A stretch of DNA of 6,309 nt, taken from an uncultured Rhodanobacteraceae bacterium (GTDB lineage: Bacteria > Pseudomonadota > Gammaproteobacteria > Xanthomonadales > Rhodanobacteraceae). A program made the position numbers and the translations under genes. Of this stretch, positions 1-5,871 are shown in pieces. Location: the NCBI GenBank assembly GCA_937902695.1, contig CALFNI010000511.1, forward strand, positions 1 through 6,309, written 5' to 3'. The stretch's first letter is position 1. The number at the start of each line of letters is the position of its first letter. Below the pieces are notes generated by a model. That model saw only the letters and a list, made by a program, of their open reading frames with translations. It searched no databases and was not told the DNA's origin.

Positions 1-468
1 GCGCTTGAACGTGTACGGATCGTTGCCGACGCGGTTGAAGCGAAAGTCGACGTCTACGGACTTCTTGACGCCTTGCAGTGTCAGCTGGCCGCGGATCGTG
101 CCGCTCGTCTTGTACTTAGGCGTGCCGATCGTGATCGTGTAGCGCGCGGTCGGAAAGCGGCCGGTGTCGAAGAACTGGCCGGACCGGATCGCATCGCTCC
201 ACTTCGCATCGCCCATGTCGACCGAGGCGAGATCGATCTCGACATAGACCTTCGCGCTCGCGATGTCGTCGGGATCGAACTGGAACCAGCCGTCCTTGAC
301 GCGCAGGCGTCCGAGCGGATGCGAAAGATTCTCGTGGCTGGCGGCGAACCAGATCTGCGTGTGCACGGGATCGAAGCGGTAAGTCTCGGGTGCCGCGCGT
401 GCATCGGGCGACCATGCGCAGACGGCAGCTGATGCCGCGAGGGCGACGATGCGCAGCGAGGTGTCCAT
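1..468 (-). CDS. YceI-family periplasmic protein, 3' end cut off by the window
   Basis: The minus-strand reading frame from ATG at 468-466 stays open to base 1, giving 156 residues without a stop. The N-terminus looks like a Sec signal peptide: a short start with Arg6, a hydrophobic Ala/Leu/Val stretch at about 7-18, and a likely cleavage after Asp-Ala-Arg-Ala (residue 25). The mature part opens with YRFDPVHTQIWFAASH, the typical YceI opening (Tyr-x-hydrophobic-Asp-x-x-His...Phe...His). It continues with the family's LASVDMGD, SGQFFDTGRFPTARY and GTIRGQLTLQGV segments. YceI proteins are lipocalin-like beta-barrels that bind polyisoprenoid-type lipids in the periplasm; the physiological role is often unknown. 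Complete members are about 190 residues, so some 35 residues are probably missing. It lies 69 bp downstream of the GTPase gene on the same strand and may share its transcript, although a weak hairpin plus T-run sits in the gap. No clear Shine-Dalgarno precedes the ATG. The family call is firm; the ligand is unknown. Confidence 0.93.
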   Translation of the reverse strand, partial: MDTSLRIVALAASAAVCAWSPDARAAPETYRFDPVHTQIWFAASHENLSHPLGRLRVKDGWFQFDPDDIASAKVYVEIDLASVDMGDAKWSDAIRSGQFFDTGRFPTARYTITIGTPKYKTSGTIRGQLTLQGVKKSVDVDFRFNRVGNDPYTFKR

Positions 469-482
469 GCCCGCAGCTTGGC

Positions 483-504
483 AAAAACGCGTGGCCGCTG
501 CCAC
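483..504 (-). terminator. Weak hairpin plus T-run between GTPase and yceI-like genes
   Basis: Read on the minus strand, arms GTGGC and GCCAC (504-500 and 495-491) enclose a 4-nt loop. After three bases (GCG, 490-488) comes a run of five T (487-483). The layout resembles an intrinsic terminator, but the stem is only 5 bp and the T-run is short. It lies 15 bp before the yceI-like ATG, so at most it would dampen read-through. It may be chance. Confidence 0.25.
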
Positions 505-537
505 CTGCGCGCGCTGAACGCAGCGTCCGCTGGGTGA

Positions 538-2034
538 TTACCCTCGCGCGCGCTGAGTGCCGTCCCGGGCGGCTTCGAGCGCGAGGCGCGCCACGCGCTC
601 GATGCGCTCGCGCGCGGGCTCGGCGAGCAGCACGCGCACGCGCGTCTCGATGTCGGCGGCGTCGAGCTCGGCGCGTTCGGCGAGCGTCGCTGCGAGTGCG
701 CGCCCGAGGCTGTCGAAGACGAGGCCGTACGCAACCGCGTGCAGCATGCCGCCGCCGAGCGTGCCGAGGCCCGGAAACGCCTTCAGCGCGTTGCCCGCGA
801 TCGCCAGCACGATCGCGGTCGTGTTGCGCACCGTGAGCCCGAGGCGCGCGAGCAGCGCCTCGACGTCGAGCTCGCGCACGGGCACGCCGTGGATGCGCGC
901 GAGCTCGCGCACGAGCGCGGTGCCGAGCGCGCCCTGGATCAGGATGTCGCTGCCCGGCGCGACCGCGGCGAGCGCGCCGATGACCGCGCGGCGCGTGTAT
1001 TTCGCGACCGTCTCGGCCGATTCGCGCGCCGCCGTTTCGCGCGCGAGCGCATCGCTGCGCCGTCCGACTTCGGCGAGCACGGCGGCCTCTCGCGCGGGTT
1101 CGAGCGCATCGGCACCCGGCGCGGTCAGGCGTTCGAGGGCGGCGACGAGCGGCGCGATCGAGGGCACGCGCTCGCGCTCGACGCGCTCGCGGCGCCCGTC
1201 GGCGAGCGTGCGCTCGTAACGTTCGCTGCCGCCTGCGCTGATCGCGACCACGGCGGCTGCGCGCGCGTCGCAGCGCCGTTCGATCGTGCCGAGCAGCGCA
1301 GCGACTTCGGCGTCGTCGTACTGATCGGCCTTGTTGACGGCGATCACGAGCGGCTTTCCAAACCGGGATAGCCAGCCGATTTCGGCAGCCTGCGCGCGCG
1401 TGAGATCGGATGCCGTGACGTAGACGACCGCGTGCGCGCGCAGCGCCTCGTCGCGTGCGATCTGCTCGCGCACGCGCCCCTCGACCTCCGCGCTGCCCGG
1501 CACGTCGGCGAGCACGAGCTCGCGCCCATCCGGCAGGCGGCCGCGGAAATGCGCAACCGCGCGCGTGGTGCCGCCGCGCACGTCGACGTTGGGCGCCGCA
1601 TCCGGCGCGAGCGCGCGGATCAGGCTCGACTTGCCGGTCGAGATCTCACCGAACAGCGCGACCTGCACGTCGCCGCCGAGGCGCCGCCGGTCGAGCTCGA
1701 CGAGCTCCGCTTCGAGCGCCGCGGTCTCTGCCTTGCGCGCGCGAAGGCCGCCGATGCGCGATTCGACTTCGCTTCGCGAGACCGCAGGCGCCGTTGTGCC
1801 GGCCACGCGCGCGGCCGGCCGGGCGAGCCGCCAGATCAGCCAGCCGATCGCGACGAGCAGCGCCGCGCCGAGCACGATCAGCGGAACGCGCAACCAGACC
1901 GGAAGCTCGGACACCCGCTGGTAGAACTCGAGCACGCTGTTCAGCGCGGCGACGACGAGCCCGAGCGCGAGCGCCGCCCCGATCGCAAGCGCGGCGAGAA
2001 AGACCAGGCGCAGTGGCAGGCGCGGCGACGACAC
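538..2034 (-). CDS. Membrane-anchored GTPase with C-terminal DUF697-like region
   Basis: This 498-residue protein has two N-terminal transmembrane helices (about 7-31 and 49-69), a short basic linker, then a Ras/Era-type G domain. The G1 loop is GEISTGKSS (129-137, Lys135). A G2 candidate is Thr156/157 in RGGTTR, G3 is DVPG (177-180), G4 is NKAD (234-237), and SAGG near 266-269 is a candidate G5. From about 345 to 450 two hydrophobic, Gly/Ala-rich stretches (VIGALAAVAPGSDILIQGAL; TAIVLAIAGNALKAFPGLGT) match the DUF697 / YcjF-like pattern, followed by a charged helical tail. It is expected to bind and hydrolyse GTP at the inner membrane; the cellular role of such proteins is poorly defined. 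The start is GTG at 2034-2032: an in-frame TGA lies two codons upstream (2040-2038), so nothing longer is possible. No good Shine-Dalgarno is visible, but a possible -10 box lies just upstream. The gene diverges from the sensor kinase and precedes the yceI-like gene by 69 bp. The G domain is certain; the DUF697 label is from pattern memory, not a search. Confidence 0.9.
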   Translation of the reverse strand: MSSPRLPLRLVFLAALAIGAALALGLVVAALNSVLEFYQRVSELPVWLRVPLIVLGAALLVAIGWLIWRLARPAARVAGTTAPAVSRSEVESRIGGLRARKAETAALEAELVELDRRRLGGDVQVALFGEISTGKSSLIRALAPDAAPNVDVRGGTTRAVAHFRGRLPDGRELVLADVPGSAEVEGRVREQIARDEALRAHAVVYVTASDLTRAQAAEIGWLSRFGKPLVIAVNKADQYDDAEVAALLGTIERRCDARAAAVVAISAGGSERYERTLADGRRERVERERVPSIAPLVAALERLTAPGADALEPAREAAVLAEVGRRSDALARETAARESAETVAKYTRRAVIGALAAVAPGSDILIQGALGTALVRELARIHGVPVRELDVEALLARLGLTVRNTTAIVLAIAGNALKAFPGLGTLGGGMLHAVAYGLVFDSLGRALAATLAERAELDAADIETRVRVLLAEPARERIERVARLALEAARDGTQRARG

Positions 2035-2039
2035 GACTC

Positions 2040-2045
2040 ATTCTA
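2040..2045 (-). promoter_or_regulatory. Possible -10 box (TAGAAT) for a leaderless GTPase transcript
   Basis: On the minus strand the hexamer TAGAAT matches the sigma-70 -10 consensus at five of six positions, rare in DNA this GC-rich. It ends 5 nt before the GTG start, so transcription would begin at or within a base or two of the start codon. This would account for the missing Shine-Dalgarno. No convincing -35 element is seen 16-18 bp upstream, so this is tentative. Confidence 0.3.
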
Positions 2046-2146
2046 ACCGCAGCGATTTGCCGGCCAGGCTCGTCGCTTCGCTTTTTGGTTTCAGGCGTGC
2101 CCTTGCGCCCCTCTGACGCGACGACGAGGACGGACGGATCACCGGT

Positions 2147-2184
2147 GCGCCGCGCGCGGGCGGCGCGAGGGATCGCGCCGCTTG
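2147..2184 (+). other. Overlapping, mutually exclusive GC hairpins in the kinase upstream region
   Basis: Hairpin A pairs GCGCCGC (2147-2153) with GCGGCGC (2160-2166) around a 6-nt loop. Hairpin B pairs GCGGCGCGA (2160-2168) with TCGCGCCGC (2173-2181), nine perfect pairs closing a GGGA loop that fits the GNRA tetraloop rule. Two G-U pairs and one C-G pair could extend B to 2157-2184. Both use 2160-2166, so they cannot coexist. No T-run follows, so B is not a standard terminator. Whether the segment is transcribed is unknown, and GC-rich DNA makes stems easily. Confidence 0.45.
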
Positions 2185-2264
2185 GGCTCCAGGCCATGGC
2201 GGCCTGTCAGCCAAACCCGGCCGCATGCTGCGGCAGAGCCCGCCCCATGGCAGTATCACCGCCC

Positions 2265-2270
2265 GGAGGG
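2265..2270 (+). promoter_or_regulatory. Ribosome binding site fixing the kinase start
   Basis: GGAGGG lies 4 nt before ATG at 2275. It is a strong Shine-Dalgarno, and the ATG opens directly into a signal peptide. This favours 2275 over the upstream in-frame ATG at 2182, which would add 31 residues resembling no domain. Confidence 0.85.
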
Positions 2271-2274
2271 ATAC

Positions 2275-5200
2275 ATGTATCGCTTTTCCACGCCGTCGCT
2301 GGTCGCCGCGCTCGCGCTGGCGGCGATCGCGCGCATCGCCGCGGCTGGACCGCCGCCGGCACCGCCGCAGTTCGTCATGACCGGCGTCGCCGACGGCTTG
2401 CCGTCGAGCACGGTCTATCGGATCGTGCAGGATCGCGCCGGCTTCCTCTGGATCGGCACCTACGACGGCCTCGCGCGCTACGACGGCGTCAGCTTCCATG
2501 TGTTTCGCAACGATCCGTCCGACCCGCATTCGATCGGCAGCAACAAGATCACCACGCTGCTGATCGACAGCAAGGGCACGTTCTGGTGCGGCGGCGAAGG
2601 CTCCGGGCTCAACCGGCTCGAGCCCGACGGCGAGCACTTCACGCAACGAAGGCATGTGCCGAACGACCTGAAGACGCTCGGCAACGACGACGTCTGGGCG
2701 CTTGCCGAGGACACGAACGGCACGATCTGGGTCGGCACCTACCTCGGCGGCCTCAATGCGCTGCAGGCGGACGGGAGTTTCCTGCACGTCGACCACGACG
2801 CCGAGAAACCCGAGAGCCTGCGCTCGAGCAACATCGTCAGCCTGCGCGCCGACAAGGGCGGGCGCCTATGGATCGGCACCGACGCCGGGCTCGATGTGCG
2901 CGAAGGCGACGGCCGCATCGTGCACGTCGCGATTCCGCCGCTCGATCAGCGCAAGGGCGGCTCGGTGGTCTGGGCATTCGTGCCGGAAGACGACGGCAGC
3001 ATGCTCGTCGGCACGCGCAAGGGTCTTTTCCGCGTAGGCGCCGGCCTCGACTATCTCGGCGAAGTCGCCGCCGATGCGACGCCGCCGCTTTCGATCGTCA
3101 GCATGACGCGCGGCGCCGGCGGCGAGATCTGGGTCGGCACGCTCAACGGCGTCGTCGAGATCGACGGCGACCGCGTGCTGCGCTATGCGGGCGAGGAATC
3201 GGTCGCCGGCACGATGCCGTCCGTGCGCGTGCAGGACATCATGCTCGATGCCGAAGGCGGCACGTGGTTCGGGCTCGACGGCGCGGGTCTGGCGCATCTT
3301 CCGCCGCACTGGCGCGATTTCGCGAGCTTTCGCCACGTGCCGGGCGAGGCGGCGAGCCTCAGCTCGCCGCGCGTGAGCGCGATCGCGCTCGACGACGACA
3401 ACGCAGCCTGGGTCGCGACCGCGAACGGCTCGCTCGACCGCATCGATCCCGTCACCGGAACCATCGAGCGGCGGGTGCGCGGTGCGGTCGATGCATCGAG
3501 CTTCCTGACCGCAATCCTTCCCGAGCACCATGGCCGCCTCTGGCTCGGCGACCGCAACGGGCTTTCGCTGCGGAATCTCGCCGACGGATCGTCGGTCGCG
3601 GTGCCGGTCGACCTGACGCGCGTCGATGCGCTGCCGCCGCCGGGGCACGTGACGAAGCTCGTGCATGCGAGCGACGGCGACGTCTGGGCGGTCTCGCTCG
3701 GCGGCGGCGTCTCGCTGCTCGCGGCGCCCGAGTCGGGCGGCGTGCCGCGCGTGCTGCGCCGCTACACGGTCACCGAGAAGACGCTCGGCGATGCCGACAT
3801 CAACGCGCTCGCGCTCGATCCGAAGGGCGTCCCCTGGATCGCGACCAGCAGCGGCGTCGAGCGGCTCGACGAGGCGCAGGGCGCATTCGTGTCGATCGCC
3901 GGCATTCCGCACGAGCGCATCGACGCGCTCGGCTTCGCCGCCGACGGCGAGCTGTGGCTGCATCGGCTGGGCGCGCTCGAGCGCTATCGCATCGACGGGG
4001 TCACGGCGCTGCGCTCGCTCCGGTTCGAATCGGCAGACGACTGGCCGACGATGCGCGCGACCGCAATGGCGATCTCGGCCGACGGCGCGGTCTGGGTCAC
4101 GTCGTCGCGCGGACTCTGGCGCGCCGATCCGCGCACGCGCGTGATCCGCCGCTTCAACACCAGCGACGGCCTGCCGAGCCAGGAGTTCCTCGAAGGCGCG
4201 CTCGCTCGCGGCAGCGACGGCACGTTGTACGCGGGCTCCGAAGACGGCGTCGTCGCATTCGATCCCGCGCACCTCCATTTCGATACGCCCGCGCCGCCGC
4301 TGCAGCTGGTCGGCCTCAGCGTGCGCCGGGGCGGACGCGTGGTCGCGCTCGATCCCGGCGCGCCGGTCGAGCTGCTCGCCGACGACATCGATCTCACGAT
4401 TACCGCGCGCGCGCTGTCGTACGCCAATCCCGGCTCGAACCGCTATCGCTTCCAGATGGCCGGCTTCGATCCGGAATGGATCGATTCGGCGCGCGGCGAG
4501 CGCACGTATTCGCAGCTGCCATCCGGCTCGTACACGCTGCAGGTCCGCGCGTCGAACGCGGACGGCGCCTGGAATGCGCTCGATCCGATCCCGGTCACGG
4601 TCGCGCCGCCGATGTGGGCGCGTCCGTCGGCGTTCGTCGCCTATGCGCTCCTGCTCATCGGCGTCGCGCTCGCATTGCTCTATGCGTATCGCATGCGCAT
4701 CAAGCGCCGTCACGCGCTGGCGCTCGCCGAGACGCGGCGCAAGAGCGCCGAGCAGCTTGCCGAGGCCAAGTCCAATTTCCTCGCGACGATGGGCCATGAG
4801 GTGCGCACGCCGATGACCGGCGTCCTCGGCATGAGCGAGCTCCTTCTGTCGACGCCGCTCGACGAGCGCCAGCGCGGCTATGCGAAGGCGATCCACCAGT
4901 CTGGCGAGCTGTTGCTGCGGCTCGTCAACGACAGCCTCGACATCGCGCGCATCGAGGCCGGCAAGTTCGCGCTCGACGATCGCAAGCTCGATCCGGCCGC
5001 GCTCGTGCGCGAGGTCGCCGCGCTCGGCCATCCGCTTGCCGAGCGCAAGGGGCTTTCGATCGCGGTCGACATCGCGCCGAACGTGCCGGCGTCGGTCTGG
5101 GGCGACGAGCACCGGATCAAGCAGATCCTGCTGAACCTCATGAACAACGCGATCAAGTTCACCGAGCGCGGCGGGATCGCGCTCGCGCTCTCGCGCGTCG

Positions 5201-5871
5201 GCGGCGAGCAGCTGCGCTTTCGCGTCGAGGACACCGGTCCCGGCATGAGCGAAGCGGTGCGCATGCGGCTCTTCAACCGCTTCGAGCAGGCCGAAGGCGT
5301 GACGAAGCGCTACGGCGGCAGCGGCCTTGGGCTCTCGATCAGCCAGCATCTGGCGATGCTGATGGGCGGGCGCATCGCGGTCACGTCCGCGCTCGGCGAA
5401 GGCAGCACGTTCGACTTCGACCTGCCGATCTACGAGGCGCAGCCGGCCGGCGCCGCACGAGCGGCCGCGACTCCGAGCACCGCCGCGGGCGGGCTCGACA
5501 TCCTGCTGGTCGAGGACGAACCGACCGTCGCCGAAGTGCTGCTCGGCCTTCTCGCCGGCATGGGCCATCGCGCCCGGCACGCGGCGAACGGGCTTGCGGC
5601 GCTCGTCGAGCTCAAGGATTGTCGCTTCGACATCGCGCTGCTCGATCTCGATCTTCCCGGCATCGACGGGCTCAAGCTCGCCCGCATGATCCGCGCCGGC
5701 GCGGTGCAGCCCGATCTGCCGATGATCGCGGTAACCGCGCGCTCGATCGGCGATGAGGACATGCAGATCCGCGCCGCCGGCATGGATGGACTCCTGCGCA
5801 AGCCCGTCACCTCCGCGCTGCTCGACGCGGCGATCGGCGCCGCGCTGGCGTCGCGAGAGCGCGCCGCGTGA
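2275..5871 (+). CDS. Hybrid sensor histidine kinase with two-component propellers, Y_Y_Y and receiver domains
   Basis: The protein has 1198 residues. A signal peptide (about 1-24, Ala-rich core ending AAAG) precedes 14 Reg_prop-type blades (about 33-667). A Y_Y_Y-type beta domain (about 675-778; NRYRFQMAGFDPEWID, SGSYTLQVRASNADGAWN) leads to one transmembrane helix (786-804) and a short basic, helical linker. The HisKA H-box is ATMGHEVRTPM with His841. The ATPase has an N-box NLMNNAIKF (954-962), G1 DTGPGM (986-991) and G2 YGGSGLGLS (1013-1021). After an Ala-rich linker comes a receiver (about 1075-1190) with acidic pair Glu1080/Asp1081, phospho-acceptor Asp1124, Thr1154 and Lys1176. All catalytic residues are present, so it should sense a periplasmic ligand, autophosphorylate on His841 and pass phosphate to Asp1124. 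The sensor resembles that of HTCS glycan regulators, but no AraC-type HTH follows, so an Hpt or response-regulator partner must exist elsewhere. There is no HAMP, PAS or Hpt domain. The start at 2275 is chosen for its Shine-Dalgarno and signal peptide. The ligand is unknown. Confidence 0.95.
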   Translation: MYRFSTPSLVAALALAAIARIAAAGPPPAPPQFVMTGVADGLPSSTVYRIVQDRAGFLWIGTYDGLARYDGVSFHVFRNDPSDPHSIGSNKITTLLIDSKGTFWCGGEGSGLNRLEPDGEHFTQRRHVPNDLKTLGNDDVWALAEDTNGTIWVGTYLGGLNALQADGSFLHVDHDAEKPESLRSSNIVSLRADKGGRLWIGTDAGLDVREGDGRIVHVAIPPLDQRKGGSVVWAFVPEDDGSMLVGTRKGLFRVGAGLDYLGEVAADATPPLSIVSMTRGAGGEIWVGTLNGVVEIDGDRVLRYAGEESVAGTMPSVRVQDIMLDAEGGTWFGLDGAGLAHLPPHWRDFASFRHVPGEAASLSSPRVSAIALDDDNAAWVATANGSLDRIDPVTGTIERRVRGAVDASSFLTAILPEHHGRLWLGDRNGLSLRNLADGSSVAVPVDLTRVDALPPPGHVTKLVHASDGDVWAVSLGGGVSLLAAPESGGVPRVLRRYTVTEKTLGDADINALALDPKGVPWIATSSGVERLDEAQGAFVSIAGIPHERIDALGFAADGELWLHRLGALERYRIDGVTALRSLRFESADDWPTMRATAMAISADGAVWVTSSRGLWRADPRTRVIRRFNTSDGLPSQEFLEGALARGSDGTLYAGSEDGVVAFDPAHLHFDTPAPPLQLVGLSVRRGGRVVALDPGAPVELLADDIDLTITARALSYANPGSNRYRFQMAGFDPEWIDSARGERTYSQLPSGSYTLQVRASNADGAWNALDPIPVTVAPPMWARPSAFVAYALLLIGVALALLYAYRMRIKRRHALALAETRRKSAEQLAEAKSNFLATMGHEVRTPMTGVLGMSELLLSTPLDERQRGYAKAIHQSGELLLRLVNDSLDIARIEAGKFALDDRKLDPAALVREVAALGHPLAERKGLSIAVDIAPNVPASVWGDEHRIKQILLNLMNNAIKFTERGGIALALSRVGGEQLRFRVEDTGPGMSEAVRMRLFNRFEQAEGVTKRYGGSGLGLSISQHLAMLMGGRIAVTSALGEGSTFDFDLPIYEAQPAGAARAAATPSTAAGGLDILLVEDEPTVAEVLLGLLAGMGHRARHAANGLAALVELKDCRFDIALLDLDLPGIDGLKLARMIRAGAVQPDLPMIAVTARSIGDEDMQIRAAGMDGLLRKPVTSALLDAAIGAALASRERAA
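2371..4278 (+). repeat. Fourteen Reg_prop beta-propeller repeats within the kinase gene
   Basis: A motif of the form D-x-x-G-x-hydrophobic-W-hydrophobic-G-T-x-x-G-hydrophobic recurs every 40-50 residues. The aromatic (or replacing) position falls at protein residues 59, 104, 152, 199, 244 (Leu), 286, 331, 379, 423, 471, 521, 561, 607 and 652 (Tyr). Fourteen repeats match the two seven-bladed propellers known for HTCS-type sensors. The first and last blades carry the hallmark ADGLPSSTV and SDGLPSQEF turns. Blades 1-7 mostly keep the W-[IV]-G-T core; blades 8-14 are diverged (WVAT, WLGD, WAVS, WIAT, WLHR, WVTS, YAGS). These are protein-level repeats; I see no long exact DNA repeat. Confidence 0.85.
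5855..5859 (+). promoter_or_regulatory. Shine-Dalgarno-like GAGAG for the CPBP protease gene
   Basis: GAGAG inside the last codons of the kinase gene lies 8 nt before GTG at 5868. The alternative ATG at 5883 has no purine-rich site in front of it, so this supports the GTG start and the 4-bp overlap. Confidence 0.5.

Larger units (their letters stand above)
2041..2274. other. Divergent intergenic region between GTPase and sensor kinase genes
   Basis: No supported gene lies here. Frames that cross it are extensions of shadows or non-homologous upstream extensions of the kinase frame. It must hold promoters for both divergent genes. I see a possible minus-strand -10 box at 2040-2045, two overlapping GC-rich hairpins at 2147-2184, a short hairpin at 2220-2234 (arms GCCGCA/TGCGGC, 3-nt loop), two copies of CCATGGC (2194-2200, 2245-2251) and the kinase Shine-Dalgarno. 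I could not identify a convincing -35/-10 pair or a sigma-54 site for the plus-strand gene. Confidence 0.6.

Noticed and set aside
400..468. Possible lipoprotein signal at Cys17 of the YceI-like protein
   Set aside because: The residues before the cysteine are Ala-Ala-Val, which lack the Gly/Ala/Ser at -1 and the Leu at -3 of a lipobox. A standard signal peptidase I site (Ala-Arg-Ala) lies just after it.
81..734. Minus-strand frame of 217 codons, and smaller ones, in the yceI-like region
   Set aside because: They overlap the YceI frame and the GTPase end out of phase and have no family features. The YceI frame, which runs off the window edge, explains the region.
2147..2184. The intergenic hairpin as an intrinsic terminator
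   Set aside because: No T-run follows the stem on either strand, and it lies between divergent genes, where no transcript needs ending.
1646..2197. Minus-strand frame of 183 codons covering the GTPase 5' end and the intergenic region
   Set aside because: It lies out of frame with the GTPase G1 motif and membrane helices and is Arg/Ala-rich. Its internal ATG at 2042 overlaps the GTPase start region but leads to no recognisable protein.
2182..2274. Upstream ATG extension of the kinase frame by 31 residues
   Set aside because: The extra residues have no domain character and would bury the signal peptide. The ATG at 2275 has a strong GGAGGG Shine-Dalgarno.
2041..2274. Sigma-54 or strong sigma-70 promoter for the kinase on the plus strand
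   Set aside because: I found no GG-N10-GC pair with the surrounding consensus and no TTGACA-like/TATAAT-like pair at 16-18 bp. Isolated half-matches were not convincing.
1455..4799. Plus-strand open frame of about 1114 codons across the GTPase, the intergenic region and the kinase
   Set aside because: It runs antisense through the GTPase and out of frame through the kinase, and is almost wholly Arg/Ala-rich with no domain. It is a compositional shadow.
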